Positions 17,761 through 27,046 of a stretch of 64,000 nucleotides of DNA are shown here, one piece after another (within the stretch, counting starts at the first letter, position 1; each line of letters begins with the position of its first letter). The notes under the pieces are model-generated. The model worked only from the letters and a program-made list of their open reading frames with translations, was not told the origin of the DNA and searched no databases. The position numbers and the translations under genes were made by a program. The stretch comes from Hyphomicrobiales bacterium (GTDB taxonomy: Bacteria; Pseudomonadota; Alphaproteobacteria; Rhizobiales; Rhizobiaceae). Location of the stretch: assembly GCA_900472605.1 (NCBI GenBank), contig UCJD01000009.1, positions 41,883 through 105,882 on the forward strand, read 5' to 3'.

Positions 17761-18742
17761 TCCAAGATGGCTGCGCGTATTCGGCGTTTTCTGGCTACTG
17801 TGTATAGTTGGGCATGCGAGTTTCTCCAGTTCTTGCTAAACGCATGAGGAACGCATGGGCACAGGGTCGATACGCTGCCAGGCTAGCATTGGCACCAGCC
17901 TCGGCGACGCCCTATGCAGAAAGATATGAACAGGAATCTTGCCCAGACGACCGGAACGCGTAAGCAGAAACGTTTTGGATCCGGCGGCGCCGCCAATGCA
18001 CTTCCGTGGCGGCGTCGCCGAGCGATGTACAGGTGGAAGGACGGCCACTCGCCCGGAACGAGAGCGCGCGGAAGCTAAGCCAACCCGGCTAAGCCCTGAA
18101 CGCGGACACCCCGCGCGTTTCGTCTGCCGGCACACTGAGGAATTACTGACTTAGTTAATGTCCCGCGGGGCCACCGGATACAAGGCGGCTCCCGCACTAG
18201 GTCAACTTGCCGAGAGGTCCCGGCTCCCGGCCGTCGACATCTATGCTATCGGTCCTCGAAAGACGGTCGCCTCGATATGCTGCAAAAAATTCCGCGAAGG
18301 ACTACGTCCATTTCCTCGGATGTGGTTTCGTCGTCGCGCTCGAGAATGGCGACGGCTACAGGTCTGTTGCTATGCTTCATATGATTTCACCAGGTTGCCT
18401 GGGGCAGACGCTGCGCGTCTCCCATGTTGATCCGAGCTCGGCGGGCGACGAACATCGCCAGTCGGGGCAGCAAGGGCCGAATCAGTTGCGCGCCGATGTT
18501 CCGGACGCGGCGATCGAAGACGGTTTTCAGGATTTGGGAGCATCAATAACTGCAACGAGGGCCGGTCGATCGGCTCAAGCGCCGTTAGGTATGTAGCAAT
18601 AGGGAGAGAAATCGCTTGAACGCGTCCCTCTCGCCTCTTCTCCCGTTGATTCGTTTGGGAGACCGCGCTATTTATAAATCATCTCGTTTTCCTTTGTGAC
18701 GAGTGTGGTTGGTTCGTTAGTCTCGAGGTCAACCACTTGATT

Positions 18743-18777
18743 AAAACGGACCGTGTTTTGCAGGCATGGTCCGTTTT
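18743..18777. terminator. Putative bidirectional terminator hairpin
   Basis: Arms AAAACGGACC (18743-18752) and GGTCCGTTTT (18768-18777) form a 10-bp perfect stem around a 15-nt loop, with A- and T-rich outer ends suited to intrinsic termination in either direction. No intact gene stands next to it, so it may be left over from a deleted gene. Confidence 0.55.
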
Positions 18778-19650
18778 CATTTCGCCGACTTCCGCTCCTC
18801 TTGGGACTTCGCATCTTTCGACGTGCGCATTGATGCATGACCGTCGCGAGAATCCAAGTGCCACCTCGAAAATACACTTTCTGCGGTAGCCGGACATTTA
18901 TTCCATTAGTGGCGTGGAAGACGCGGAGGCTCCTTGGCGTTGTCTCCATGAGGCAGCACTGACGGCACTCGGGTGCCCGGCCGAAACGGTCTACACCAGA
19001 CATATCGTGTGCCGGCCATGAAAGACGCGGCCCTGTCTCCCGCCGTTCGGATCCGCGTCGGCAGATGGCCTTCTACCCGTGATACGCGAATCCTTGTTCC
19101 AGCAATGGCCTCCAAGAGGCCCTCAGGGCCTTGGAGTCCACCTAACATATTGGGTGATTTCGGCAGCAGGCTTCTCCAAGCCCTGACTAACATAAATACC
19201 AGGACGATCCTGACCGCGCGCGTGAATCCTTTCTACGTAGCCCGCGGCAAACCACTCGAATCCTTGCGGATCCGGGGAAGTTCCCGCCTCCTAGGCGAAG
19301 CCGAGCGTGGCTTGTGGCAAGCCTCCCCGGACTTGCAATACAAGCTATTGCCCCTCGACGCGAGAGCGTACTCGCGTTCGCGCCGGGCTCGCAGCGTCTA
19401 ACGACGCGATGGTTTATTACAACCTGTACGGATACACGCTTTTATGATGCGATCTGCCGAAGACAGGCTTTGTGATCAAGCCCAGGGGCCGTTTTACTAG
19501 AATCGGTGCCGACTCGCTCCAGGCCGTGGAACGGCTAGCGGCAAGGCGCGAAACTGGCCCAATCAAGATGACGCTCGCTCTCTCGTGATATTTCTGAGGC
19601 CGGCGAACAATCCATCATGGTCGTCGTCAGGCTCCGAAAGGATATTTCAA

Positions 19651-19862
19651 ATGTCCAAGATCACAGACGGCCTGATCGATCGACGGAAGGACGCCCTAAT
19701 CGCCCCGAGCGGTCCCGGCCTTACTGACGATTCCAGCCAACCGATCGAGGCGACCGACGAGGAGGTAATCGTGTCCGCGCCAAGCTCCGAGACGATGTCC
19801 GCGAGAAGGTGAAGAATGAAATCGACGAGCAGGTCGAGAAGCCGCAGCGCGGATCGGCGTGA
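19651..19862 (+). pseudogene. Frameshifted small rhizobial hypothetical gene
   Basis: Starts MSKITDGLIDRRKDALIAPSG after an AAGGAT. In the first frame it reads to about 19785 (SSQPIEATDEEVIVSAPS) and then hits a stop. In a shifted frame the coding character continues as DDVREKVKNEIDEQVEKPQR before TGA at 19862. Together they look like one short hydrophilic protein of about 70 aa broken by a frameshift. The function is unknown. Confidence 0.4.
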
Positions 19863-19866
19863 GCCG

Positions 19867-20070
19867 ATGCCAGGAGCGTTCACATCGATCAGCATATTCG
19901 CTTTCGACCTCGACGACCGCGCACAGCCCATTCAAGCCTGGGAGACGGTCGTCGACTGGGACGAGCCGGGTGCCGTCGAGGAAGCGAAGGAGCTTGCCAA
20001 GAACCACGCGGGAACTCTGGTAGTCAAACGGGAAGGACGTCCCGCGGTCGGCGACTTCGACTGGCCAGCG
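19867..20070 (+). pseudogene. Truncated small protein of a rhizobial hypothetical family
   Basis: The frame from 19867 reads MPGAFTSISIFAFDLDDRAQ, then QAWETVVDWDEPGAVEEAKELAKNHAG and LVVKREGRPAVG. This pattern (aromatic start, then a helix ending in NHAGTLVVKRE) resembles a family of about 90-aa hypothetical proteins of rhizobia that I have seen but that has no function. After DFDWPA the frame runs antisense into a response-regulator remnant, so the 3' end has probably been lost at a junction near 20070. Confidence 0.4.
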
Positions 20071-20084
20071 AGCCATTGTCCTTC

Positions 20085-20428
20085 GCCTGCGGTCATGTTT
20101 CCCACCATCGCAGCGATGACATCCAGACCATATGGCTTCGGGACGAACACGGCGTCGCCAGGGAATTCTTCCGGCCGGAGGCGGTGTCCGCCCGATGCGA
20201 TGATGACCGGCACGTGCATGTGTGGGTCACTGAAATCATTTTCGCGAGATCGAGGTCGTTCAGGCCGCCGGGCATGTCGACGTCCGTGACGACGGCGTCG
20301 ACGTTGCGCTGCCCGAGCATGGCCACGTCTTCGAGGACGTTCGCAGCCTCGACCACCTGGTAGCCTTCATCGAAAAGCGTGTCGGCAAGCATCATCCGGA
20401 TTAGGATCGGCGCTCCTCGACGATCGTT
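20085..20428 (-). pseudogene. Response-regulator receiver domain remnant with two frameshifts
   Basis: On the minus strand three frames together restore a CheY-like receiver: TIVEE (start, frame 1), ILIRMMLADTLFDEGYQVVEAANVLEDVAMLGQ with VDAVVTDVDMPGG (phospho-acceptor Asp, frame 2), then HVPVIIASGGHRL and FVPKPYGLDVIAAMVGNM (conserved Lys, frame 3). Breaks fall near 20410 and 20225. The domain is of the kind encoded beside HWE-family histidine kinases in rhizobia. It is certainly inactive as written unless there are sequencing errors. Confidence 0.75.
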
Positions 20429-20569
20429 TCCTGCGCTGTCCGCGGTCGTTCTTCAATGGCGGGCACGAATGAATGCCGGCGCAAATTGACGGTCTACCTT
20501 CATACAAACCCACTTATCTGTGGAGAAGTCATAAGCCACCTATTGCCGAGGTTGCATTAGTAGATCAAT

Positions 20570-21664
20570 TTGCACCCGGAGCAACAGGGTGCGCTGGTGG
20601 GGTACGAAATAGACTTCCTTTCTGTCGGCGACAGTAACGGCGACGCCATCTGCATTCGCTATAGCACGCCGTTACTCGGTTACAACATCCACATCACCGA
20701 TGGGGGATACGCCGATACCGGGCAACGGATCATCGATCACGTAAACCAGTACTATGGCAGAGGTTCGTGCATCGCCAACGTGGTACTTTCCCATCAGGAC
20801 GGCGATCACATTGCTGGTCTTATTCCGGTCGTCCGTCATCTCGACGTCGGCGCCCTATGGATGAATCGGCCCTGGCTTTACGCGGCCGAGATCCTGCACG
20901 CCTTTCACCGTAATTACACTGTCGAAGGTTTGAAAAGGGCAATTCGAGACGCCTATCCTCTCCTGGTGGAATTAGAAGAAACCGCACTCTCCAAAGGCAT
21001 CCCGGTCTACGAATCCTTCGCAGGTCAATGGATTGGCAACTTCCTCGTCCTTGCGCCAACTAGGGAGCGATACCTCACTTTAATCCCTCAATTCGACCGG
21101 ACGCCTTCCAGCTACGCGAGGCCGGTGAAGGGAGTATTCGGGAAGCTTTTTGAGGCAGCGAAGAATCTCGCGAGCTTCTTCGAAACGTGGACAACGGAAG
21201 CGTTGCAGGAGAACCCCTCACCTACATCCGCGTCGAACGAATCTTGCGTGGTACAGCTTGGCATCTTCGATCAGAAAACCGTGCTGCTGACCGCCGATGC
21301 GGGGCCGGCGGCGTTGGCCGAAGCCGCCGATGTTGCGCAGGCGCTTGGCCTGCTTCGTCCACCGGCGTTCGTGCAGGTGCCTCACCATGGAAGTCGCCGG
21401 AACGTGACGCCTTCCGTTTTGAACCGTTGGCTTGGGCCGGCCGTCCCGGAGGGTTCCGTGAACAGGGGAACCGCATTTTGTTCGGTGGGCGTAAACAAGC
21501 CTGAATATCCTAGAAAGCGTGTCTCGAATGCGTTTCTCCGGCGCGGCTATCCGGTCTACAAAACCGTTTCCGGCGGATGGATCAGACACGCCCACGACAT
21601 GCCGAACCGCGAAGGCATTCAGCCTATCAACCCAGTGGCCTTCACGAGCTGGTACGAGGAGTAG
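20570..21664 (+). CDS. ComEC-like metallo-beta-lactamase-fold hydrolase
   Basis: 364 aa from a TTG at 20570; the GTG at 20597 is an alternative start. The motif NVVLSHQDGDHIAGL is the SHxDxDH metal site of the ComEC/Rec2-type beta-lactamase fold. FDQKTVLLTADAG and FVQVPHHGSRRNV are the later metal-ligand motifs of the same group. There is no membrane domain, so this is a free-standing soluble hydrolase, perhaps acting on nucleic acid or nucleotide. It is followed with no gap by a membrane-protein gene (stop 21664, ATG 21665), so the two probably act together. Such pairs on mobile elements may be defence modules, but that is inference. Confidence 0.8.
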   Translation: MHPEQQGALVGYEIDFLSVGDSNGDAICIRYSTPLLGYNIHITDGGYADTGQRIIDHVNQYYGRGSCIANVVLSHQDGDHIAGLIPVVRHLDVGALWMNRPWLYAAEILHAFHRNYTVEGLKRAIRDAYPLLVELEETALSKGIPVYESFAGQWIGNFLVLAPTRERYLTLIPQFDRTPSSYARPVKGVFGKLFEAAKNLASFFETWTTEALQENPSPTSASNESCVVQLGIFDQKTVLLTADAGPAALAEAADVAQALGLLRPPAFVQVPHHGSRRNVTPSVLNRWLGPAVPEGSVNRGTAFCSVGVNKPEYPRKRVSNAFLRRGYPVYKTVSGGWIRHAHDMPNREGIQPINPVAFTSWYEE

Positions 21665-22387
21665 ATGGACTTCCTCGACGGATATGTGGTTCGCGCCCGC
21701 CTTTTTCCGGCGATGCTGGCCGTCGCTCCCGCACTCGTCTTCCTGCTGGTGATGGTCGGAGGCAACTATGAGAATCTTGGGTTGCCCGAAGCCCTCATCG
21801 CCGTGACTGTGGCCGTCTTGTTTTTCGCCTTCGCCGACATCGCCAGGCGGTTCGGACGTCGCGCGGAACGTAAGCTTTTCGCCACATCCGGGGGACGACC
21901 ATTTCCGACCGTTCTTCGTCATCGCGACAAGTCGATCAACGTGCGCTCGAAGGCTCGTTACCTTGACTTCCTGTCTAGGGAACTGGGTGAAGAAGCGCCG
22001 ACCGCCGCCCAAGAAGGGGCGAACCCCGCTGCTGCCGACGAGTTCTACGTGTCATGCGGGGACTTCCTACGTGAGAGGACTCGTGACCAATCCAGATTCA
22101 GTGTGCTGTTTGCAGAGAATGTCTCGTATGGTTTCCGACGAAATCTCTACGGGCTGAAATGTCCGGGTCTTCTTTTGAATGCAGTCGCCGCCGCTGCAAG
22201 CTTCTGGCTCATCTACAGAGCATCCGGTGCAAACCTTTCGATATATGGCGTCGTCCTCGTCGTCTCGGCGATCCACGCGTTGTACTTCGTCGCGGGCGTG
22301 ACACGCGAATCCGTGCTCGACGCTGGCCATCAGTACGGGCGGCAGCTCGTGCTTTCATGTGAAGAACTGCAGCGAGCGGCAGCTTGA
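21665..22387 (+). CDS. Membrane protein, predicted 4 TM helices, partner of the MBL hydrolase
   Basis: 240 aa. Two helices at the N-terminus (LFPAMLAVAPALVFLLVMVG and ALIAVTVAVLFFAFADIA) and two at the C-terminus (LLLNAVAAAASFWLIYRA and YGVVLVVSAIHALYFVAGV) enclose a soluble loop of about 110 residues with RDKSINVRSKARYLDFLSRE. I do not recognise the family. The architecture (2TM, soluble middle, 2TM) is seen in some predicted effector proteins of anti-phage systems, where the membrane part may form a pore; that is only an analogy. The ATG abuts the stop of the hydrolase gene. Confidence 0.75.
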   Translation: MDFLDGYVVRARLFPAMLAVAPALVFLLVMVGGNYENLGLPEALIAVTVAVLFFAFADIARRFGRRAERKLFATSGGRPFPTVLRHRDKSINVRSKARYLDFLSRELGEEAPTAAQEGANPAAADEFYVSCGDFLRERTRDQSRFSVLFAENVSYGFRRNLYGLKCPGLLLNAVAAAASFWLIYRASGANLSIYGVVLVVSAIHALYFVAGVTRESVLDAGHQYGRQLVLSCEELQRAAA

Positions 22388-22749
22388 CGCCACCCCTCGA
22401 CAACGACACGATCGTGGCGCCGTCTTCTCTGAAGGAAGCAAACGTGGATGATCAGTCGACCCACTCCATCGTCGTTTTAGCTCGCGAGTGGCAAAGGATT
22501 CAGGAAGTGTTCGCGGAAGTGGCGATCAATGTCCGACGATACGTGGACGATGCGCGCTCCCGCCTACCAGTTGACCCTGAGACCGAACTTTCCATTCCAC
22601 GCGTAGTTGTCTCCGTCGAATGTCGTACTGAAGTTCAAGTTCCCATAGAGCGAAGTCTTCTCCGATATCTGCCTCGTCGCTCCGACGCCGATTTCGATCC
22701 ATGTCTCGTTGAGATCGGCCGAAAAAGGCACGAAGCCGTTGGCCGATGA
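22384..22749 (+). CDS. Possible third gene of the MBL/4TM operon, probably truncated
   Basis: A TTG overlaps the previous stop (TTGA) and opens a frame reading MTPPLDNDTIVAPSSLKEAN and then THSIVVLAREWQRIQEVFAEV up to ARSRLPVD. From 22564 on, the frame lies antisense to the intact autotransporter gene and its codon character is lost. The first 60 codons look like a genuine charged helical protein. I read it as a gene cut off where the autotransporter region was joined. A short intact gene is the alternative. Confidence 0.35.
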   Translation: MTPPLDNDTIVAPSSLKEANVDDQSTHSIVVLAREWQRIQEVFAEVAINVRRYVDDARSRLPVDPETELSIPRVVVSVECRTEVQVPIERSLLRYLPRRSDADFDPCLVEIGRKRHEAVGR

Positions 22750-25700
22750 AATGTCGGTCTGCGCCTTGGCAGTGAACTCGTGCCAGAGGTTCACCCTGCC
22801 CCAAACAGTCGCCAGCCGCGCCGCTTCCGTCGCGGTCGCCTCTTCCGCCTCCCACGTGCGGGCGACGCGGGCGCCGATCCGACCCGCAAGCGAGTTCAGA
22901 TTGTCGTAACGCACGTCGGCCGCGCCATCGTTGAAACCATCCATATGGATTGTCTGCCATATGAGCTGTGCCTGCGGCTCGAGCTGCCAGCCGTCGCCCA
23001 GATCTAAAGGATAGCCTCCTTCCAACGAAGCGGCGAACCCGAAGCCGTCGATGCTCTGATCCGGGAAGCCGATTGCGGTGGCGCGGTTCGAGTGGGTGGT
23101 CATGTCGTACCACGTACCCTGAAGTACGCCGTCGAGGTACCAGCCATTCTCGCCGAACCTCGTCCAGTAACCGCCCAGGGAGAAGGCGTCGAAGTCGTTG
23201 CGGCCCGCATCGCGTGTCGTCGTCAGCAGGTTCTGCGTGACGTCCATGCGGCCGTGCCCGTAGGCGAAGTACATCCCGGCGTGGTCGGTGACGCCATCCT
23301 CCTCGTCGCGATAGAAGTCCATCCCGCCCTGCATGGCCCCGAAGCGGTAGTCGAATTCCGGCGCGCCGTCATATACGCCGCGAGCGTCGCCGTCGCGATG
23401 GCCCCAATGGCCGATGCCGCGGAGCCAGACGCCATTGAACTTCTCGTCTTCGCCGATGTCGGTCCGCCCCTTGAGCTGCTCCTCCTCGCCCACGCGCTCA
23501 TGCAGGGTGTCGATGATATGCCGTCCGTAGATCGCGGCCATTGAAGGAACGGCTGCATAGAGCGAAACTTCCGGACGGTAGATCGGCGTCGGATCAGGCG
23601 GTCCGGCGAGTTCCGAGCGGAGATACCAGTTCTGCGGGCCGCTGCCGTCGACGCTGCTGCGGAACAACAGATAGTCGTAGGGGCCGGCGGCGACCGGCGC
23701 GAGCAGATTAAACGCGCCAGGATCGGTCACACCGCCGTTGATCGCGTCGACGACGAGGATGCCGTTGCCCGTGGTGAGCGCCCCGCCGCCGGTCGTGTTG
23801 GAGATGATCAGGCCGCTCGCTCCCGTCGCCGACCCGCCGTCGATGATCAGCCTGTCGGAAGGCGAGCCATCCGTGTCGAGATAGGTGTTGAGACCGATGT
23901 TGCCGTCCTCGCCTACATAATCCACCACGGTCAGCGTCATGTAGCTCGACAGCAGCGTCGGATCGCCGGTCGGCGCGGAGAACTGGATGAGGCTCGGATC
24001 GTTGAGCAGGCTTGTGACGTTGGAGCTACCGGTCATGTACCAGACGCTGTCGTTGCGCATCATCAGGTTGGAGACGCTGCCTACGGCGGTGAAGGCGGAA
24101 CCCGTCACCGTCGAGCCGTCGAGGGTGACGTCGGCCAGACCTGGAACGACGGGAAGCGCCCCTGGGGGCGGCGGCAACGGCGTTGGAAACTCGAGGCCTT
24201 CCGGATCCTGGACACCCTCGGGACCGGAGTCGGGTGCAGCCAACGGCGTGAAATCGGCGATCGTCGCGACCCGCAGCCATTGGGGACTGCCACCAACCAC
24301 CGAGTTCGTCAGCGTCACCTCTCCCACGCCGCCAACCGCGATAGCCGGACCGGAGACGTTTCCAAGTCGGCTGTCGTCGAAGTTGGCTCTGGAGACGAAG
24401 CCGCTCGCGCCCGCGACATACAGCGCGTAGGAATTCGCACCGGTCGCGCTGATCTCGGATCCGACGCCTGTGACCAGTCCTCCGGCGTTGGCAAGGGCGC
24501 CATGAGCGTTCTCTCCTGTCGTGACGACGGACGTATTGGCGATGTTGACCGAGCTGCCGTTGTCCCGCGCATGCAGGCCCATCGACCCGTCGCCTTCCGT
24601 GAGTACCGACGACGCGCCGGCGTCCACGGTCGCCGAGCCGATCGACCGCAGACCGTCCGACGCCGCGCCGTGGGTCGTCAGCGAGGTGTCGGTGAGATCG
24701 ATCACCGATGGGCCGACCAGGAAATGCTGGCTTGCGAGAGCGCCGTGTGAGAGCGCGCCGGTGGTATCGATGACGAGCCCCCGCCCCGTGATGCCTGCGC
24801 GGAACTGCGCCCCGGCCTGCTCCACGGTAGAAAACAGCCCGCTTGCCGAGTCGCCCGCAGTACGGATGGCGTTGCCGTCGAGAATGACCGCGCCACCGTC
24901 GTCCGCGACCACGCCGAAGCCGAGCGTGCCGGACGTCGTCACCGAAGTTCCGATCGCCGTCAGACGCCCATCTGGATTGCGGGCCGCCATGCCGTTGGCG
25001 TAGGTGCTGACCCGCACCGGGCTTCCAAGGGTGGTGACCGAACCTCCATTCAGAACGACGTCGCTATTGCCGTCGGCGAGCACGCCCATCGAGTTTTCGT
25101 CTCCGGTGGTAAGAATGGTCACGTTGTCGCCGATGATGCTGCCATTGGAGGCGTAGAGACCGGCTCCGTTCAGGCCCTCCGTCAGGATTGTAGTGTCCGT
25201 GATGGCCGCCGCGCCTCCGAGAGTGACCCTGATGCCGTACCCGACGTTCCCTTGGGCGCGGACGGTCGAGCCGACGAGGTCGAGCGTCGATCCCGTTCCG
25301 AGCACGAAGACGCCTGCGGATCCGCGCGAAAGGATGTCCGATGACGATATCTCCGCCCGGCCGCCGTTCTGCACCACCGCCGCGGCTATACGATTGCCGC
25401 TGAAGTCGATGCTGCTCGAACGAAGCTGGATGAGCGAGCCGGCGTCGTCGACAGCCATGCCGACGCCACGCGCGCCCGTCGTGGTGATCGTCGTGCCATC
25501 CACGATCAGACGGCCACCCGTCGTCGCGCGCAGGGCGGCGGACGGATCAGCGTCGCTCGACGCCGTACTGGTCGTCGTTATCGTGCTCCCGGAAAGGGTG
25601 ACGAGCCCTCCGTTCTGAGCTCGTGCAGCGTTCGCGAGGAGGCCGGAGGTGGAAAGCGTCACCCTCGTCCCTTCGATGCTGCTGCCTCCCCCGTCGGCTA

Positions 25701-26430
25701 TGAGCGCATGGCTGCCGGTCAACGGCGCCGTGGTGGTGTTCGCCCCCGTAGTGGTCACGAAGACATCCGTCAGCTTGGCCTGCCCTCCGGCGACGGCCTG
25801 CACGCCGAAGGACCCGCGTGAAACTGTGGAAAGCGTCGACCCTTGAAGCAGAAGCCTGCTGGCCGATCCCGTCGCGGTCGCCGCATGGTTTCCAATACCG
25901 TTGACCCCGCCCAGGGTGGCGACTACGGCGTTACGGAAGTCTATTGTGCCGCCATTGCTTGCGATGACCGCCAGGTTGTCGCTTGCGGTGGCAGCTCCAG
26001 CCCCGAGGGAGATCGTGGTGCCGTCTCCGGAAATCACGCTGCCAGTTCCGTCGGATATCGCGCCTCGCTGGCCTGTGGCAGCGGTGGTGAGAGTGCGGAT
26101 CGTCGAGCCTCCGAGTTCCACCGCTGCGCCAGAGAGCGCCTGAGCGCCGACGAACGTCCGAGGTGCGACGCCCGGCCCCAGATTGATGGTGACGCCCTGA
26201 GCAGTTATTGCGCCGCCAGGGTTGCGGGCGTCGAGGCCCGGCGTCGCGGCATTCAGAACGGTGATGGTGATGCCGGAGGCGACGGTGCAGCCGGTCCCGT
26301 TGACGGATACTGGCGTCGGGCAGGCCTGCGCGACGGCCCGGTCGGCACCAGTGAATGGAATAAAGGCAGCGAACAATGCGAGCGCCGCCACTCCCAAAGA
26401 ACGTCCTCTCGCAACGACCCGTTCGAACAT
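22564..26430 (-). CDS. Type Va autotransporter with beta-helix passenger
   Basis: 1288 aa. A signal peptide (SLGVAALALFAAFIPFTGAD, ending near AVAQA) precedes a passenger of about 950 residues built of short Gly/Thr/Ser-rich repeats with many TTG, SGS and VTLSG elements, as in pertactin-type right-handed beta helices. The last 260 residues are the autotransporter barrel (WLRGIGHWGHRDGD, FDAFSLGGYWTRFGENGWYLD) ending FGLRVNW with a terminal aromatic residue, as required for outer-membrane insertion. No protease triad is evident, so adhesin or surface display is likely. A degenerate copy of the island operator lies 63-77 bp before the start, and perfect copies lie further upstream. Confidence 0.93.
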   Translation of the reverse strand: MFERVVARGRSLGVAALALFAAFIPFTGADRAVAQACPTPVSVNGTGCTVASGITITVLNAATPGLDARNPGGAITAQGVTINLGPGVAPRTFVGAQALSGAAVELGGSTIRTLTTAATGQRGAISDGTGSVISGDGTTISLGAGAATASDNLAVIASNGGTIDFRNAVVATLGGVNGIGNHAATATGSASRLLLQGSTLSTVSRGSFGVQAVAGGQAKLTDVFVTTTGANTTTAPLTGSHALIADGGGSSIEGTRVTLSTSGLLANAARAQNGGLVTLSGSTITTTSTASSDADPSAALRATTGGRLIVDGTTITTTGARGVGMAVDDAGSLIQLRSSSIDFSGNRIAAAVVQNGGRAEISSSDILSRGSAGVFVLGTGSTLDLVGSTVRAQGNVGYGIRVTLGGAAAITDTTILTEGLNGAGLYASNGSIIGDNVTILTTGDENSMGVLADGNSDVVLNGGSVTTLGSPVRVSTYANGMAARNPDGRLTAIGTSVTTSGTLGFGVVADDGGAVILDGNAIRTAGDSASGLFSTVEQAGAQFRAGITGRGLVIDTTGALSHGALASQHFLVGPSVIDLTDTSLTTHGAASDGLRSIGSATVDAGASSVLTEGDGSMGLHARDNGSSVNIANTSVVTTGENAHGALANAGGLVTGVGSEISATGANSYALYVAGASGFVSRANFDDSRLGNVSGPAIAVGGVGEVTLTNSVVGGSPQWLRVATIADFTPLAAPDSGPEGVQDPEGLEFPTPLPPPPGALPVVPGLADVTLDGSTVTGSAFTAVGSVSNLMMRNDSVWYMTGSSNVTSLLNDPSLIQFSAPTGDPTLLSSYMTLTVVDYVGEDGNIGLNTYLDTDGSPSDRLIIDGGSATGASGLIISNTTGGGALTTGNGILVVDAINGGVTDPGAFNLLAPVAAGPYDYLLFRSSVDGSGPQNWYLRSELAGPPDPTPIYRPEVSLYAAVPSMAAIYGRHIIDTLHERVGEEEQLKGRTDIGEDEKFNGVWLRGIGHWGHRDGDARGVYDGAPEFDYRFGAMQGGMDFYRDEEDGVTDHAGMYFAYGHGRMDVTQNLLTTTRDAGRNDFDAFSLGGYWTRFGENGWYLDGVLQGTWYDMTTHSNRATAIGFPDQSIDGFGFAASLEGGYPLDLGDGWQLEPQAQLIWQTIHMDGFNDGAADVRYDNLNSLAGRIGARVARTWEAEEATATEAARLATVWGRVNLWHEFTAKAQTDISSANGFVPFSADLNETWIEIGVGATRQISEKTSLYGNLNFSTTFDGDNYAWNGKFGLRVNW

Positions 26431-26492
26431 GACGATTCCCCCGTTCGATCCACCGACGGGAACTGCGCCACAAAACTCGCGGATTAGGAAGC

Positions 26493-26507
26493 ATGTAACA
26501 GTAACAA
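26493..26507. promoter_or_regulatory. Degenerate copy of the island operator before the autotransporter gene
   Basis: ATGTAACAGTAACAA matches TTGTTACNGTAACAA fully in the right half and with two mismatches in the left half. It lies 63-77 bp upstream of the autotransporter ATG, the same distance class as the other copies. Confidence 0.5.
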
Positions 26508-26913
26508 CGCAACCGTGACGACGGAAGAACCATCATGTCCTGGCGCTCGGCGTCGAAAAATGGCGCGCGGGACGTGAACGCCGTCAGCTCGCCGCCGATC
26601 AGAGCCGCAGAGATCCGACAGACGACTACGACACCGCCGTGAGTACCAGCGACTCATCGGCTCTATCACTCTGCAGAAGCTGCGAATTGGATCGGTAGAA
26701 AACCGTATCGCCAAGCGTGCGCGACGCTGTCCCACGTTCCCGAAAAAGAGGCGCATTTCGTTCTCGCCGCGACTCCTTGCTCGAACTGGAGGGTGTGGCG
26801 AACCTGAGGGCGTTGCGCAAGCGTCCGCCAAGGGCTTCTATCCGTATTCGTTGTCCCCGGCGACCTCCCAACGAGCCGCCGCAGTTCAGCACGAAAATGC
26901 AGCCCACCCTAGA
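26508..26913. other. Intergenic region between autotransporter and operator pair
   Basis: About 400 bases with no supported gene. Plus-strand fragments such as LALGVEKWRAGRERRQLAADQ look protein-like over 30-50 codons but are interrupted by stops and have no ribosome-binding site. They may be a decayed gene. No RNA structure or insertion sequence is recognisable. Confidence 0.45.
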
Positions 26914-26928
26914 TTGTTACTGTAACAA
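26914..26928. promoter_or_regulatory. Island operator, perfect palindrome copy 1
   Basis: TTGTTACTGTAACAA, a perfect palindrome of 7-bp arms around one base. It is 43 bp from the next perfect copy, in the same intergenic region between the divergent autotransporter and small-protein genes. Confidence 0.8.
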
Positions 26929-26951
26929 CGGGCTGCGGAAGTCGGGAGGGC

Positions 26952-26976
26952 CGAGATTGTTACTGTAACAATCTCG
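26952..26976. promoter_or_regulatory. Island operator, perfect palindrome copy 2 (25 bp)
   Basis: The core TTGTTACTGTAACAA (26957-26971) is extended by CGAGA and TCTCG to a 25-bp perfect palindrome centred on 26964. The core lies about 76-90 bp upstream of the ATG at 27047. A short T-tract follows, but the one-base loop makes an intrinsic terminator unlikely; a dimeric repressor or activator site fits better. Confidence 0.82.
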
Positions 26977-27046
26977 CTTTTTTCGCTTGACGGTAGCCAA
27001 ATGGCCGTCTCGCCCCGCATACCCTCTGAAAGGATTGCCTTCGCCC

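Larger units (their letters stand above)
17546..19650. other. Long region without a supported gene; decayed DNA and hairpins
   Basis: No frame here has a convincing start, ribosome-binding site and recognisable sequence. A minus-strand segment near 18390-18540 reads LIRPLLPRLAMFVARRARINM in one frame and looks like the C-terminal remnant of some protein, but I cannot name it. Two hairpins are noted separately. The tnsA promoter must lie at the left edge of this region. The general picture is transposon cargo in decay. Confidence 0.55.

Noticed and set aside
17546..18000. Right end of a small Tn7-like element just upstream of tnsA
   Set aside because: No TGTCG-like inverted terminus paired with GGCTGC was found here; the matching end lies at 49526-49536.
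18207..18596. Plus-strand frame of 129 codons in the decayed region
   Set aside because: No ribosome-binding site or recognisable domain; the protein-like stretch there is on the minus strand and itself only a fragment.
26626..26907. Minus-strand frame upstream of the autotransporter
   Set aside because: Basic low-complexity translation typical of a shadow frame in GC-rich DNA, and it would cover the regulatory region.
26952..26985. 25-bp palindrome with following T-tract as an intrinsic terminator
   Set aside because: The arms leave a one-base loop, no gene ends just before it, and the core recurs upstream of other genes, so an operator is more likely.
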